64,000 nucleotides of DNA from Catellatospora vulcania. GTDB taxonomy: Bacteria; Actinomycetota; Actinomycetes; Mycobacteriales; Micromonosporaceae. Positions 32,299 to 41,090 of the stretch are shown piece after piece. The DNA lies in contig NZ_WARX01000001.1 of the NCBI RefSeq assembly GCF_009720385.1, forward strand, positions 434,001 to 498,000, read 5' to 3'. The notes under the pieces are model-generated. The model searched no databases. It was not told the origin of the DNA and saw only the letters and a list, made by a program, of their open reading frames with translations. The position numbers were made by a program, and so were the translations under genes. Each line of letters opens with the position of its first letter. Positions within the stretch are counted from its first letter, which is position 1.

Positions 32299-33735
32299 TT
32301 GCCTACTTTCCCCGACATCCTGGTGGCCGAAGAGACCACCGGTGACCTTGAACTCTCGGAGCGGCATTCGCTGCGCCGGGTGGCCGGGCTCTCCACCGAG
32401 CTCGCCGACGTCACCGAGGTCGAATACCGGCAGCTGCGGCTGGAACGGGTGGTGCTGGTGGGCGTCTGGACCTCCGGCACCGTCGTGGATGCGGAGAACT
32501 CCCTCGCGGAGCTCGCCGCACTCGCGGAGACCGCCGGCTCGCAGGTGCTCGAAGGCCTGATCCAGCGGCGCAGCCAGCCTGACGCCGCGACATTCATCGG
32601 CCGCGGCAAGGTGGACGAGCTCAAGGCGGCGGTGGAGTCGACCGGCGCGGACACCGTGATCTGCGACGGCGAGCTGTCCCCGAGCCAGCTGCGCAACCTG
32701 GAGCAGAAGATCAAGGTCAAGGTGGTCGACCGGACCGCGCTGATCTTGGACATCTTCGCCCAGCACGCCAAGAGCAAGGAGGGCAAGGCCCAGGTCGAGC
32801 TGGCGCAGCTGCAGTACCTGGTGCCGCGCCTGCGAGGCTGGGGCGAGGCCCTGTCGCGGCAGACCGGTGGTTCCGGTCGCGGCGGCGGCGCCGGTGGCGG
32901 CGTGGGTCTGCGTGGTCCCGGTGAGACGAAGCTGGAGACCGACCGCAGGCGTATCCGCACCCGGATCGCCAAGCTCAAGCGGGAGATCACCGCGATGAGC
33001 GTCATCCGCGACACCAAGCGGGCGGGTCGCCTGCGCAACACGGTGCCGTCGGTGGCCATCGCCGGGTACACCAACGCGGGCAAGTCCAGCCTGCTCAACC
33101 GGCTCACCGGAGCCGGGGTGCTGGTCGAGGACGCGCTGTTCGCGACCCTGGACACGGCGACCCGCCGCACCGAGGCGCGCGACGGCCGGGTGTACACCCT
33201 GTCGGACACGGTCGGTTTCGTGCGGCACCTGCCGCACCAGCTGGTCGAGGCGTTCCGCTCCACGCTGGAGGAGGTCGGCTACGCCGATCTGGTGGTGCAC
33301 GTGGTCGACGGGGCTCACCCGGACCCCGAGGAGCAGGTGCGGGCGGTGCGCGAGGTGCTGGCCGAGGTCGGCGCGGACCGGCTGCCCGAGCTGCTGGTGG
33401 TCAACAAGGCCGACGCCGCCCCGCAGGAGACGCTGCTGCGGCTCAAGCGGGAGTGGCCCGACGCGGTGTTCGTGTCGGCCCGGTCCGGGCAGGGCATCGA
33501 GGAGTTGCGCGACATCATCGAGTCGCGGCTGCCGGTGCCGGCGGTGGAGATCGTCGCCTGCGTCCCGTACGAACGGGGCGATCTGGTGGCGAAGGTCCAC
33601 CGCAGGGGTGAGGTGCTGGCGTCGGGACACACCGCCGCCGGAACCCAGCTCCGGGCCCGGGTGGATCGGGAGCTGGCCGCTGAGCTGGGCGTTTACTCAA
33701 TTACTGATAGTGACTGGGTTACCGACGCATCGTGA
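32299..33735 (+). CDS. hflX: Ribosome-associated GTPase HflX
   Basis: 478-aa GTPase that splits stalled or heat-damaged ribosomes. The N-terminal HflX domain includes AATFIGRGKVDEL and ICDGELSPSQLRNLE. A Gly-rich linker follows (SGRGGGAGGGVGLRGPGETKLE), then the G domain: G1 GYTNAGKSSL, G2 LFATLDTATR, G3 DTVGFVRHLP, G4 NKAD, G5 SARSG. The best start is TTG 32299, five bases after GAAGGAG; it gives the family length, while the upstream GTG 32236 lacks such a site. It is adjacent to dapF/miaA in many actinobacteria, here with malic enzyme between. Confidence 0.93.
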   Translation: MPTFPDILVAEETTGDLELSERHSLRRVAGLSTELADVTEVEYRQLRLERVVLVGVWTSGTVVDAENSLAELAALAETAGSQVLEGLIQRRSQPDAATFIGRGKVDELKAAVESTGADTVICDGELSPSQLRNLEQKIKVKVVDRTALILDIFAQHAKSKEGKAQVELAQLQYLVPRLRGWGEALSRQTGGSGRGGGAGGGVGLRGPGETKLETDRRRIRTRIAKLKREITAMSVIRDTKRAGRLRNTVPSVAIAGYTNAGKSSLLNRLTGAGVLVEDALFATLDTATRRTEARDGRVYTLSDTVGFVRHLPHQLVEAFRSTLEEVGYADLVVHVVDGAHPDPEEQVRAVREVLAEVGADRLPELLVVNKADAAPQETLLRLKREWPDAVFVSARSGQGIEELRDIIESRLPVPAVEIVACVPYERGDLVAKVHRRGEVLASGHTAAGTQLRARVDRELAAELGVYSITDSDWVTDAS

Positions 33736-33786
33736 CGTATTAATCGCGTTACACGGGACAGTGCCGAGTCGTGGCAAACTGTCCGG

Positions 33787-35415
33787 ATGCGGTTAACGGG
33801 ATTCCTGGTGAAGGCAGGTGCGGCCACTTTCGCGGCCGCGCTCGGAGTCGGGCTGCTCAGCGCCCCCGTGGGGGCCGAGCCAAGCCCGGCTCCGAGCGGT
33901 GCGGCGGCGGAGGAGAAGGCCGTGCCGGGCAAGAAGGTCTGCACCATCACGGGCCCGTCGACGAACACCCCCGGCCTGACGGAGCTGTCCGGCCTGGTCG
34001 CGGTGGGGAATTCCTACTACGCGATCAACGACAGCAACGACGTCAAGTCGAACATGAAGCTGTTCAAGCTCAATGCGGCTTGCAAGGTCACGAACTCGTA
34101 CAAGTACAACAATGATCCGATCGATCCCGAGGACGTCGCGGTCGGTCCGAACAACGAGATCTGGATCGCCGACACCGGCGACTCCAAGATCAACAACGAG
34201 AACTTCACCGTCACCCACGAGCGCCCCCGCGTCGCGTTGTGGAAGTTCGCCGGCGGCAAGATGACCGGCCCGTACCGGCTGTCCTACCCGACCAAGAAGT
34301 ACGACGCCGAAGCCCTCATCATCGACTCCGAGGGCAAGCCGATCATCGTCACCAAGGACTGGGACTTCACCGCGGCCGAGGGCAAGACCTACCTGTTCGG
34401 GCCGACTGGTGACCTGGTCGCGGGTGGTGAGCCGACGCCGATGAAGGAGCTGGGCACGCTCACGCTGCCGCGGACGCAGACCGCCAACCCGATGGGCGGC
34501 CTGGGCCGCCGCCAGGTGACCGGTGCGGCCAAGAACGCCGACGGCACCAAGATCGCGCTCCGCACCTACGCCGACGCGTTCGAGTGGGACATCAAGGGCA
34601 ACGACATCGTCGGCGCGTTGACCAAGGTCAAGCCGCGGGTGACCCACCTGCCCGAGGAGCCGTTCGGCGAGGCCATCACGTACGGCGACGACGGCAGGTT
34701 CATCACCGTCTCGGAGACCGAGCAGACCCGCACGGCGACCGCGCCCCCGCAGAAGGCCTCGCTGCTGAGCTACACCCCGTCCGTCGAGGAGTTCCACGAG
34801 CAGGCCCCGGAGAAAGGCCCCGAGGGCGGCGGCAAGGCCTGGTACCTCAGCCTCTTCAACGACATCGGCCAGCTGTACATGGCGCTCGCCGGGGTCGGCG
34901 TGTTCGGCGTGCTGCTGGTGGTGCTCGGCGTGGTCGGCGTGATCAAGGGCCGCAAGCGCAAGGCCCGCAAGGGCGAGGCGGACGACGACTTCGAGCCCGC
35001 GGACAACTCGGCCACCACGATGCTCGCGCCCGTCGGCGGCGGCTACCAGTCCGGCTACTACGCCGAGCAGGGGCAGCCCGGCGGCTACGACCCGGGCTAC
35101 GGCCAGCAGTACGGCGGCCAGGGCTACGGCCAGCCCGGCGGCTACGACCCGAACTACGGCGGCCAGCAGGTTTACGCGGGCAACGGCTACGAGGGCGGCC
35201 AGCAGGGCTACGACCCGGGCTACGGCCAGCAGGGCCAGCCCGGCTACGGCCAGCAGCCCGGTTACGGCCAGCCGGGCTACGGCCAGCAGTACGGCGGCCC
35301 CCAGCAGTACCAGGGCCAGCAGTACGGCGGCGACGGCGTCTACCAGCCCGAGCCCGCCTACTACCAGCCCGACGGCGGCTACCCGAACCAGCCGGGCTAC
35401 GAGCAGTACCGCTGA
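33787..35415 (+). CDS. Membrane-anchored beta-propeller-like protein with Tyr/Gly/Gln-rich tail
   Basis: 542-aa protein of unknown function. Signal peptide residues 1-~30 ([19 protein letters not shown]). Residues ~55-340 resemble a beta-propeller (repeated [58 protein letters not shown]). A single transmembrane helix at ~362-385 ([20 protein letters not shown]) is followed by a basic stop-transfer and a ~140-residue cytoplasmic tail almost wholly of GYGQ, GGYDP and QQYGG repeats. The propeller is therefore outside and the prion-like tail inside. ATG 33787 lies 51 bp after hflX. A strong terminator follows. Sensing or scaffolding is only a guess. Confidence 0.75.
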   Translation: MRLTGFLVKAGAATFAAALGVGLLSAPVGAEPSPAPSGAAAEEKAVPGKKVCTITGPSTNTPGLTELSGLVAVGNSYYAINDSNDVKSNMKLFKLNAACKVTNSYKYNNDPIDPEDVAVGPNNEIWIADTGDSKINNENFTVTHERPRVALWKFAGGKMTGPYRLSYPTKKYDAEALIIDSEGKPIIVTKDWDFTAAEGKTYLFGPTGDLVAGGEPTPMKELGTLTLPRTQTANPMGGLGRRQVTGAAKNADGTKIALRTYADAFEWDIKGNDIVGALTKVKPRVTHLPEEPFGEAITYGDDGRFITVSETEQTRTATAPPQKASLLSYTPSVEEFHEQAPEKGPEGGGKAWYLSLFNDIGQLYMALAGVGVFGVLLVVLGVVGVIKGRKRKARKGEADDDFEPADNSATTMLAPVGGGYQSGYYAEQGQPGGYDPGYGQQYGGQGYGQPGGYDPNYGGQQVYAGNGYEGGQQGYDPGYGQQGQPGYGQQPGYGQPGYGQQYGGPQQYQGQQYGGDGVYQPEPAYYQPDGGYPNQPGYEQYR

Positions 35416-35425
35416 GCGTGAAACA

Positions 35426-35460
35426 AAGCGGCCCGCCCCCTCACCGGGGGCGGGCCGCTT
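35426..35460. terminator. Bidirectional terminator
   Basis: Perfect 15-bp stem AAGCGGCCCGCCCCC (35426-35440) with 35446-35460 and a 5-nt loop, A-rich before and ending in TT. It lies between the convergent propeller gene and lexA stops. Confidence 0.8.
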
Positions 35461-35473
35461 CACGTTGCACGGT

Positions 35474-36214
35474 TCAGACGCGGCGCATCACGAAGACGAC
35501 CTTGCCGAGGATGACCGCGGCGTCGCCGGGGATCGGGTCGTACGCCGGGTTGCGCGGCATCAGCTGCACGTGGCCGTCGCGCAGCCGGTAGACCTTGACC
35601 GTCGCCTCGCCGTCGATCATCGCGGCGACGATGTCGCCGTTCTCGGCGTTGGGCTGCTGGCGCACCACGACCCAGTCGCCGTCGCAGATGGCGGCCTCGA
35701 TCATCGAGTCGCCCTTGACCTGGAGCGAGAAGAGCGTGCCCTGGCCGACCAGTTCGCGCGGCAGCGGCAGCACCTCCTCGATCGACTCCTCGGCCAGGAT
35801 CGGCCCGCCGGCGGCGATGCGGCCCAGCAGCGGCACGTACGCCGGCGTGGGCCGGGCCAGCAGGGCGGCGGCCTCCTCGTCGGCGTCGACCGGGGTGCGC
35901 ACGTCCACCGCGCGGGGGCGCGACGGGTCGCGGCGCAGGAAGCCCTTCCGCTCCAGCTCCTTGAGCTGGTAGGCGACCGACGACGGGGAGACCAGGCCGA
36001 CGGCTTCGCCGATCTCGCGCACGGTCGGCGGGTAGCCGTGCTGCTCCACCCATTCGCGGATGACCGCGAGGATGCGCTTCTGGCGGCTGCTCAGGTCGGT
36101 CGACTGGAGGTCGGCGGGGGAGGCGCTGGTCGCGGAGACCGCGCGCACAGGCCCCGCGCCGGCAGGCGCCGCGGGCGGCCGGCCGGGCCGGGACGCTCGC
36201 TCAGTGGGGGACAT
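35474..36214 (-). CDS. lexA: SOS repressor LexA
   Basis: 246-aa repressor and self-cleaving protease of the SOS response. After a Pro/Ala-rich N-terminus comes the winged helix ([43 protein letters not shown]). The cleavage site Ala-Gly is in [13 protein letters not shown]. The catalytic Ser is in [16 protein letters not shown] and the Lys in [13 protein letters not shown] 36214 has GGAGGT five bases upstream; an upstream in-frame ATG at 36265 is not needed. A LexA box lies 73 bp upstream, so autoregulation is expected. It also controls recA in this window. Confidence 0.95.
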   Translation of the reverse strand: MSPTERASRPGRPPAAPAGAGPVRAVSATSASPADLQSTDLSSRQKRILAVIREWVEQHGYPPTVREIGEAVGLVSPSSVAYQLKELERKGFLRRDPSRPRAVDVRTPVDADEEAAALLARPTPAYVPLLGRIAAGGPILAEESIEEVLPLPRELVGQGTLFSLQVKGDSMIEAAICDGDWVVVRQQPNAENGDIVAAMIDGEATVKVYRLRDGHVQLMPRNPAYDPIPGDAAVILGKVVFVMRRV

Positions 36215-36261
36215 GTCGGACCTCCGGTGGATAGTGACAGTGGCGGCGACTCTCACCGGAC

Positions 36262-36290
36262 ACACTAATGCGACATGATGTCAGTTTCAA
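36262..36290 (-). promoter_or_regulatory. lexA promoter
   Basis: On the minus strand TTGAAA (36290-36285) and TAGTGT (36267-36262) are 17 bp apart. The -35 overlaps the SOS box, explaining repression by LexA. The predicted leader is about 40 nt with GGAGGT before ATG 36214. Confidence 0.55.
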
Positions 36291-36302
36291 ACATCTGTAC
36301 GA
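36287..36302 (-). promoter_or_regulatory. LexA (SOS) box of lexA
   Basis: Minus-strand TCGTACAGATGTTTGA matches TCGAAC-N4-GTTCGA at 14 positions and resembles the mycobacterial lexA box. It overlaps the -35 region. The 349-bp lexA-nrdR interval holds this site, the lexA promoter and the NrdR-box candidates; no ORF with coding bias is seen. Confidence 0.78.
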
Positions 36303-36423
36303 CTCTGTCGACGGTGTCACGCATGTTTCACGAGTGGGTGACGGTACGTGTTGTTGTCCGCGACACGCCACTCGCAAGGGCGTTTCAACTTGCCTACACG
36401 TCGGTTGAGGCATAGGTTCAACC

Positions 36424-36468
36424 CCAACATATTGTGGTGGCACCGAGCCGACCACCCATAGATTGGGG
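36424..36468 (+). promoter_or_regulatory. Paired NrdR-box candidates upstream of nrdR-nrdJ
   Basis: CCAACATATTGTGG (36424-36437) and CACCCATAGATTGGGG (36453-36468) are AT-centred near-palindromes about 31 bp apart, three helical turns. This is the usual geometry of NrdR sites before ribonucleotide reductase genes. The match to the NrdR consensus is from memory. Confidence 0.5.
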
Positions 36469-36614
36469 TAAGAGCCCGATCTGGGGGTATGGCCGTACCC
36501 CCGCATCCGCACCCACCCCCGGGCGCCCGCGACGTGGCGGACGCCGGCGGTGCCGTGCCCGGAATGCGGGACGGGACGCCGCCCGAGTGACGACGACGTG
36601 GGAGGTGAACAGCG

Positions 36615-37145
36615 ATGCGATGCCCGTACTGCAGGCACCCGGACTCCCGCGTGGTGGACTCCCGGGAAGCCGACGACGGCCAGCTCATCCGCCGCCGCCG
36701 GCACTGCCCCGAATGTGGCAAGCGCTTCACCACGGTCGAGGAGTCGGTGCTGGCCGTGGTCAAGCGCAGCGGGGTGACCGAGCCGTTCAGCCGCCTGAAG
36801 ATCATGGGCGGCGTGCGCAAGGCCTGCCAGGGCCGGCCGGTCGACGAGGACGCCATCGCGCTGCTGGCGCAGCGGGTGGAGGAGGCGGTCCGCGCGCGGG
36901 GGGCGGCGGAGGTGCCCAGCGGCGAGGTCGGGCTGGCCATCCTCGGGCCGCTGCGCGACCTGGACGAGGTCGCCTACCTGCGCTTCGCCAGCGTGTATCA
37001 GGACTTCCAGTCCGCCGAGGACTTCATCCGGGAGATCGAGGCGCTGCGCGCCGCGGTTAAAACCCGGGCGGTTGGGCAAGAGCCAGCCGAGCCGGCCGCC
37101 GACGAGGCCGACAGCGGCTTGCCCGCCGGTCACGTCGCCGGCTGA
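36615..37145 (+). CDS. nrdR: Transcriptional repressor NrdR
   Basis: 176-aa zinc-ribbon/ATP-cone repressor of ribonucleotide reductase genes that senses ATP/dATP. Zinc ribbon [18 protein letters not shown] with [15 protein letters not shown] (CxxC...CxxC), then the ATP-cone ([43 protein letters not shown]). The C-terminal ~30 residues are an Ala/Glu-rich extension. ATG 36615 follows GGAGGTG. It is upstream of nrdJ by 60 bp and probably cotranscribed; candidate NrdR boxes upstream suggest autoregulation. Confidence 0.95.
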   Translation: MRCPYCRHPDSRVVDSREADDGQLIRRRRHCPECGKRFTTVEESVLAVVKRSGVTEPFSRLKIMGGVRKACQGRPVDEDAIALLAQRVEEAVRARGAAEVPSGEVGLAILGPLRDLDEVAYLRFASVYQDFQSAEDFIREIEALRAAVKTRAVGQEPAEPAADEADSGLPAGHVAG

Positions 37146-37205
37146 GTCCCGGCATCAGAACGTGCAGTTGATTGTTGATAAGTGAGAAACCTGAGGGGGC
37201 TGCAG

Positions 37206-40019
37206 ATGGGGGAGAACGCCACGGCGAGCGCGAAGCGCACGCGGGCGAACGCCGGAGGTCTGAAGATCGAGCGGGTGTGGACGACCGAGGGCGTCCACCC
37301 GTACGACGAGATCACCTGGGAGCGCCGGGACGTCGTCATGACGAACTGGCGCGACGGCTCGATCAATTTCGAGCAGCGCGGGGTGGAGTTCCCCGACTTC
37401 TGGAGCGTCAACGCGACCAACATCGTGACGACGAAGTACTTCCGCGGCGCGGTGGACACCCCCGAGCGGGAGTGGAGCCTCAAGCAGCTGGTGGACCGGG
37501 TCGCCAAGACCTACCGGGCCGCCGGTGAGAAGCACGGCTACTTCGCCACCCCCGCCGACGCGGAGCTGTTCGAGCACGAGCTGGTCTGGATGCTGGTGCA
37601 CCAGGTGTTCAGCTTCAACTCGCCGGTCTGGTTCAACGTGGGCACCGCCAGCCCGCAGCAGGTCAGCGCCTGCTTCATCCTGTCCGTGGACGACTCGGTC
37701 GACTCCATCATGGACTGGTACAAGGAAGAGGGCCTGATCTTCAAGGGCGGCTCCGGTTCCGGGGTCAACCTCTCCCGCATCCGTGCCAGCAAGGAGCTGC
37801 TGTCCTCGGGCGGCACCGCCTCCGGCCCGGTCAGCTTCATGCGCGGCGCCGACGCCTCCGCCGGCACCATCAAGTCCGGCGGCGCGACCCGCCGCGCGGC
37901 CAAGATGGTCATCCTCGACGTGGACCACCCGGACATCGAGGAGTTCATCGCGACCAAGGCGCGCGAGGAGGACAAGATCCGCGCGCTGCGCGACGCCGGT
38001 TTCGACATGGACCTGGGCGGCCGCGACATCGTCAGCGTGCAGTACCAGAACGCCAACAACTCGGTGCGCGTCTCCGACGAGTTCATGTCCGCGGTCGAGG
38101 AGGGCAAGCCCTTCGACCTGCTGGGCCGCCTCGACGGCCGGGTCATCGACACCGTCGACGCCAAGGGCCTGTTCCGCAAGCTGGCCGAGGCCGCCTGGGC
38201 CTGCGCCGACCCGGGCATCCAGTACGACGACACCATCAACGACTGGCACACCTGCTCGGAGACCGGCCGCATCACGGCCAGCAACCCGTGCTCGGAGTAC
38301 CTGCACCTGGACGACACGTCCTGCAACCTGGCGTCGCTGAACCTGCTCAAGTTCCTCGGCACGGACGGCTCGTTCGACGTGGCGCGGTTCTCGAAGTCGG
38401 TCGAGTTCGTGATCACCGCGATGGACATTTCCATCTGCTTCGCGGACTTCCCGACCCAGAAGATCACCGAGAACACCCGGGCCTACCGGCAGCTCGGCAT
38501 CGGCTACGCCAACCTGGGCGCGCTGCTCATGGCGTCGGGCCTGCCGTACGACTCCGAGGGCGGCCGCCAGCTGTCCGCCGCGATCACCGCGCTGATGACC
38601 GGTGTCGCCTACCGCCGCTCGGCCGAGCTGGCCGGCGTCGTCGGCGCGTACGACGGCTACGCCCGCAACGTGACCCCGCACCAGCGGGTCATGCGCAAGC
38701 ACGCCGCCGCCGCGGAAGCCCTCAAGCCGCAGGGTCCGGTCGCGACCCTGGTGGCCAAGGAGGCGCAGAAGCAGTGGAAGGCCGGCAACGCCCTCGGTGA
38801 GAAGCAGGGCTGGCGCAACTCCCAGGCCAGCGTGCTCGCTCCCACCGGCACCATCGGCTTCATGATGGACTGCGACACCACCGGCGTGGAGCCGGACCTG
38901 GCGCTGGTCAAGTTCAAGAAGCTGGTCGGCGGCGGCTCGATGCAGATCGTCAACCAGACCGTGCCGCGCGCCCTGCGCAACCTGGGCTACCAGGAGGAGC
39001 AGGTCGAGGCGATCACCGAGTTCATCGCCGAGCACGGCCACGTCGTCGACGCCCCCGGCCTCAAGCCGGAGCACTACGCGGTCTTCGACTGCGCGATGGG
39101 CGAGCGCTCGATCGCGCCCATGGGCCACGTGCTGATGATGGCCGCGGTGCAGCCGTTCATCTCCGGTGCGATCAGCAAGACCGTCAACATGCCGGAGTCG
39201 GCGACGGTCGAAGAGGTCGAGCAGATGTACTTCGACGGCTGGCGCCTGGGCCTCAAGGCCCTGGCCATCTACCGGGACAACTGCAAGGTCGGCCAGCCGC
39301 TGTCGGTCTCCAAGAAGGACAAGGAGCCCGCCGCGGCCGTCGCCCCGGTGGCCGCCCCCGTGGTGGAGAAGGTCATCGAGTACCGCCCGGTGCGCAAGCG
39401 CCTGCCGAAGAAGCGCCCGTCGCAGACGGTCTCCTTCACCGTCGGCGAGGCCGAGGGCTACCTGACCGCGTCGTCGTACCCCGACGACGGCCTCGGTGAG
39501 GTCTTCCTGAAGCTGGGCAAGCAGGGCTCGACCCTGGCCGGTGTCATGGACGCGTTCTCGATCGCCGTCTCCGTCGCGCTGCAGTACGGCGTGCCGCTGC
39601 AGACGTACGTCGAGAAGTTCATGAACATGAAGTTCGAGCCCGCCGGCATGACCGACGACCCGGACATCCGCCTGTCGAACTCGGTGATGGACTACATCTT
39701 CCGCCGCCTCGCGCTGGACTTCCTGCCCTACGAGCAGCGGGCCGAGCTGGGCGTCTTCACCGCCGCCGAGCGCGCAGCCCGGCTGCGGGCCGAGGAGGAG
39801 GGCGTGGAGTGGGTGCCGCAGGCAGCCACCACCAGCGCCGCCCCGTCGGCGGTCGTCCCGGCCGCGCCGGTGCGGGTCGGCTCCTCGACCGAGGTGCTGG
39901 AGTCCATCACGGGCAAGGCGTCCGACGCGCCGCTGTGCTACACGTGCGGCACCAAGATGCGTCCCGCGGGCAGCTGCTACGTCTGCGAGGGCTGCGGCTC
40001 CACCAGCGGCTGCAGCTGA
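37206..40019 (+). CDS. nrdJ: Vitamin B12-dependent (class II) ribonucleotide reductase
   Basis: 937-aa adenosylcobalamin-dependent reductase making deoxyribonucleotides with or without oxygen. Features: FSFNSPVWFNVG and QVSACFILSVDDS (first active-site Cys), GGSGSGVNLSRIRA, NPCSEYLHLDDTSCNLASLNL (catalytic Cys region and second redox Cys), and LAPTGTIGFMMDCDTTGVEP. The C-terminal tail CYTCGTKMRPAGSCYVCEGCG is a zinc-finger/redox Cys motif. ATG 37206 has GAGGGGG six bases upstream; a GTG at 37182 lacks one. No intein. No cobalamin riboswitch is recognisable in the 60 bp before it. A terminator follows at 40059. Confidence 0.95.
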   Translation: MGENATASAKRTRANAGGLKIERVWTTEGVHPYDEITWERRDVVMTNWRDGSINFEQRGVEFPDFWSVNATNIVTTKYFRGAVDTPEREWSLKQLVDRVAKTYRAAGEKHGYFATPADAELFEHELVWMLVHQVFSFNSPVWFNVGTASPQQVSACFILSVDDSVDSIMDWYKEEGLIFKGGSGSGVNLSRIRASKELLSSGGTASGPVSFMRGADASAGTIKSGGATRRAAKMVILDVDHPDIEEFIATKAREEDKIRALRDAGFDMDLGGRDIVSVQYQNANNSVRVSDEFMSAVEEGKPFDLLGRLDGRVIDTVDAKGLFRKLAEAAWACADPGIQYDDTINDWHTCSETGRITASNPCSEYLHLDDTSCNLASLNLLKFLGTDGSFDVARFSKSVEFVITAMDISICFADFPTQKITENTRAYRQLGIGYANLGALLMASGLPYDSEGGRQLSAAITALMTGVAYRRSAELAGVVGAYDGYARNVTPHQRVMRKHAAAAEALKPQGPVATLVAKEAQKQWKAGNALGEKQGWRNSQASVLAPTGTIGFMMDCDTTGVEPDLALVKFKKLVGGGSMQIVNQTVPRALRNLGYQEEQVEAITEFIAEHGHVVDAPGLKPEHYAVFDCAMGERSIAPMGHVLMMAAVQPFISGAISKTVNMPESATVEEVEQMYFDGWRLGLKALAIYRDNCKVGQPLSVSKKDKEPAAAVAPVAAPVVEKVIEYRPVRKRLPKKRPSQTVSFTVGEAEGYLTASSYPDDGLGEVFLKLGKQGSTLAGVMDAFSIAVSVALQYGVPLQTYVEKFMNMKFEPAGMTDDPDIRLSNSVMDYIFRRLALDFLPYEQRAELGVFTAAERAARLRAEEEGVEWVPQAATTSAAPSAVVPAAPVRVGSSTEVLESITGKASDAPLCYTCGTKMRPAGSCYVCEGCGSTSGCS

Positions 40020-40058
40020 GCATCGCCGCCGGGGTGCGCCCCCGGTGACGTGACGAGA

Positions 40059-40091
40059 GAACGGGATCGGGCCCTGCGCCCGGTCCCGTTC
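40059..40091 (+). terminator. Terminator after nrdJ
   Basis: Stem GAACGGGA (40059-40066) with TCCCGTTC (40084-40091), extended inward by GGGC/GCCC, 40 bp past the nrdJ stop. Confidence 0.65.
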
Positions 40092-40127
40092 CCCGTTGGC
40101 GGGGTCGCGGCGTCGGTCCACCGGTCA

Positions 40128-40133
40128 TAGGGT
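40128..40133 (+). promoter_or_regulatory. -10 element for leaderless serine hydrolase transcript
   Basis: TAGGGT lies exactly six bases before ATG 40140, with no Shine-Dalgarno sequence, so the transcript probably starts at the ATG. Confidence 0.5.
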
Positions 40134-40139
40134 CGGTGG

Positions 40140-41063
40140 ATGCCGACCATCCCCCAGATTCCCGGCGCGGTGCTGATCGTGCAGGGTGACGCCGTGGTTG
40201 CGGACGTGACCAGCCCCGGCGTCACCGCGCGCACCCGGTTCCAGATCGCGTCGGTGAGCAAGCAGTTCACCGCCGCGGCCGTGCTGCTGCAGTCCCAGCG
40301 CGGGCTGCTGGGCCTGGACGACCCCGTCGGCCGGTGGATCGACGGCTGCCCTTCGTCGTGGCAGGACATCACGCTGCACCACCTGATGGCGCACTCGTCG
40401 GGGCTGGGGCACTGGGACGAGTACCCGATGATCGACCTGTGCCGGCGGGTGGAGCCGGACGATCTGCTGAAGACGTTCCACGAGGTGCCGCCGCTGTTCG
40501 CGCCCGGTGCCGGCTGGCACTACAGCAGCCCGGCATACGTGCTGCTCGCGCACGTCGTGGAGCGGGTCGCCGACCTGCCTTACCGGGAGGTGCTGGAGCG
40601 TGAGATCTTCGCGCCGCTGGGGCTCGCGGACACCTTCGCCGGGGAGCCGGGCGATCGGGCGAACCTCGCCGTCGGGCTCGGCGAGGACGGTCTGCCGGTG
40701 CCGTCGTACGAGCTGGACGTGGTGGCGATGGGGGCCGGGGACCTGTGGTCCACCACCGGCGACCTGGTCCGCTGGATCGACGGGCTGCGGGCCGGGCGGC
40801 TCCTGGACGAGCACCACCTCGGCCTGATGCTCTCAGTACAGGCCTCGACCGGCGGCGGCCCGGACGCGAGCGGGTACGGCTACGGCTGGTTCATCGGCGC
40901 CGTCAACGGCCGGTCATGGTTTCAGCATTCGGGCGGCAACGCCGGCTTCCGCACCTTCGACGCCTGCCTACCCGCCTCGAACCACCGCATCGTGGTCCTC
41001 AGCAACACCGAAGCGACCACCGGCGCCGTCCTGAACACCCTGCTGACCGCCACCCTCGCCTGA
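40140..41063 (+). CDS. Serine hydrolase, beta-lactamase/D-alanyl-D-alanine carboxypeptidase fold
   Basis: 307-aa class C beta-lactamase-like hydrolase. The nucleophile SxxK is SVSKQFTAAAVLL, the second element is the YSSPAYVLL tyrosine (YxS instead of the classical YxN) and the third is WFQHSGGNAGF (HxGG). It lacks a signal peptide, so it is cytoplasmic, unlike true beta-lactamases; an esterase or peptidase is more likely. ATG 40140 is preceded by TAGGGT at leaderless spacing. It converges on the metallo-hydrolase gene with a 27-bp gap. Confidence 0.82.
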   Translation: MPTIPQIPGAVLIVQGDAVVADVTSPGVTARTRFQIASVSKQFTAAAVLLQSQRGLLGLDDPVGRWIDGCPSSWQDITLHHLMAHSSGLGHWDEYPMIDLCRRVEPDDLLKTFHEVPPLFAPGAGWHYSSPAYVLLAHVVERVADLPYREVLEREIFAPLGLADTFAGEPGDRANLAVGLGEDGLPVPSYELDVVAMGAGDLWSTTGDLVRWIDGLRAGRLLDEHHLGLMLSVQASTGGGPDASGYGYGWFIGAVNGRSWFQHSGGNAGFRTFDACLPASNHRIVVLSNTEATTGAVLNTLLTATLA

Positions 41064-41090
41064 CCCACACCCCGGCGGTGGTTGGCCGGG

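Noticed and set aside
37146-37205. Cobalamin riboswitch before nrdJ
   Set aside because: The gap is only 60 bp and no B12-box-like sequence is visible; NrdR control is the better explanation.
37155-40121. 988-residue open frame opposite nrdJ
   Set aside because: Antisense shadow of a well-conserved ribonucleotide reductase; no domain can be read in it.
40140-41063. Secreted class C beta-lactamase conferring resistance
   Set aside because: There is no signal peptide, the second motif is YxS and no regulator is adjacent; a cytoplasmic serine hydrolase is more likely.
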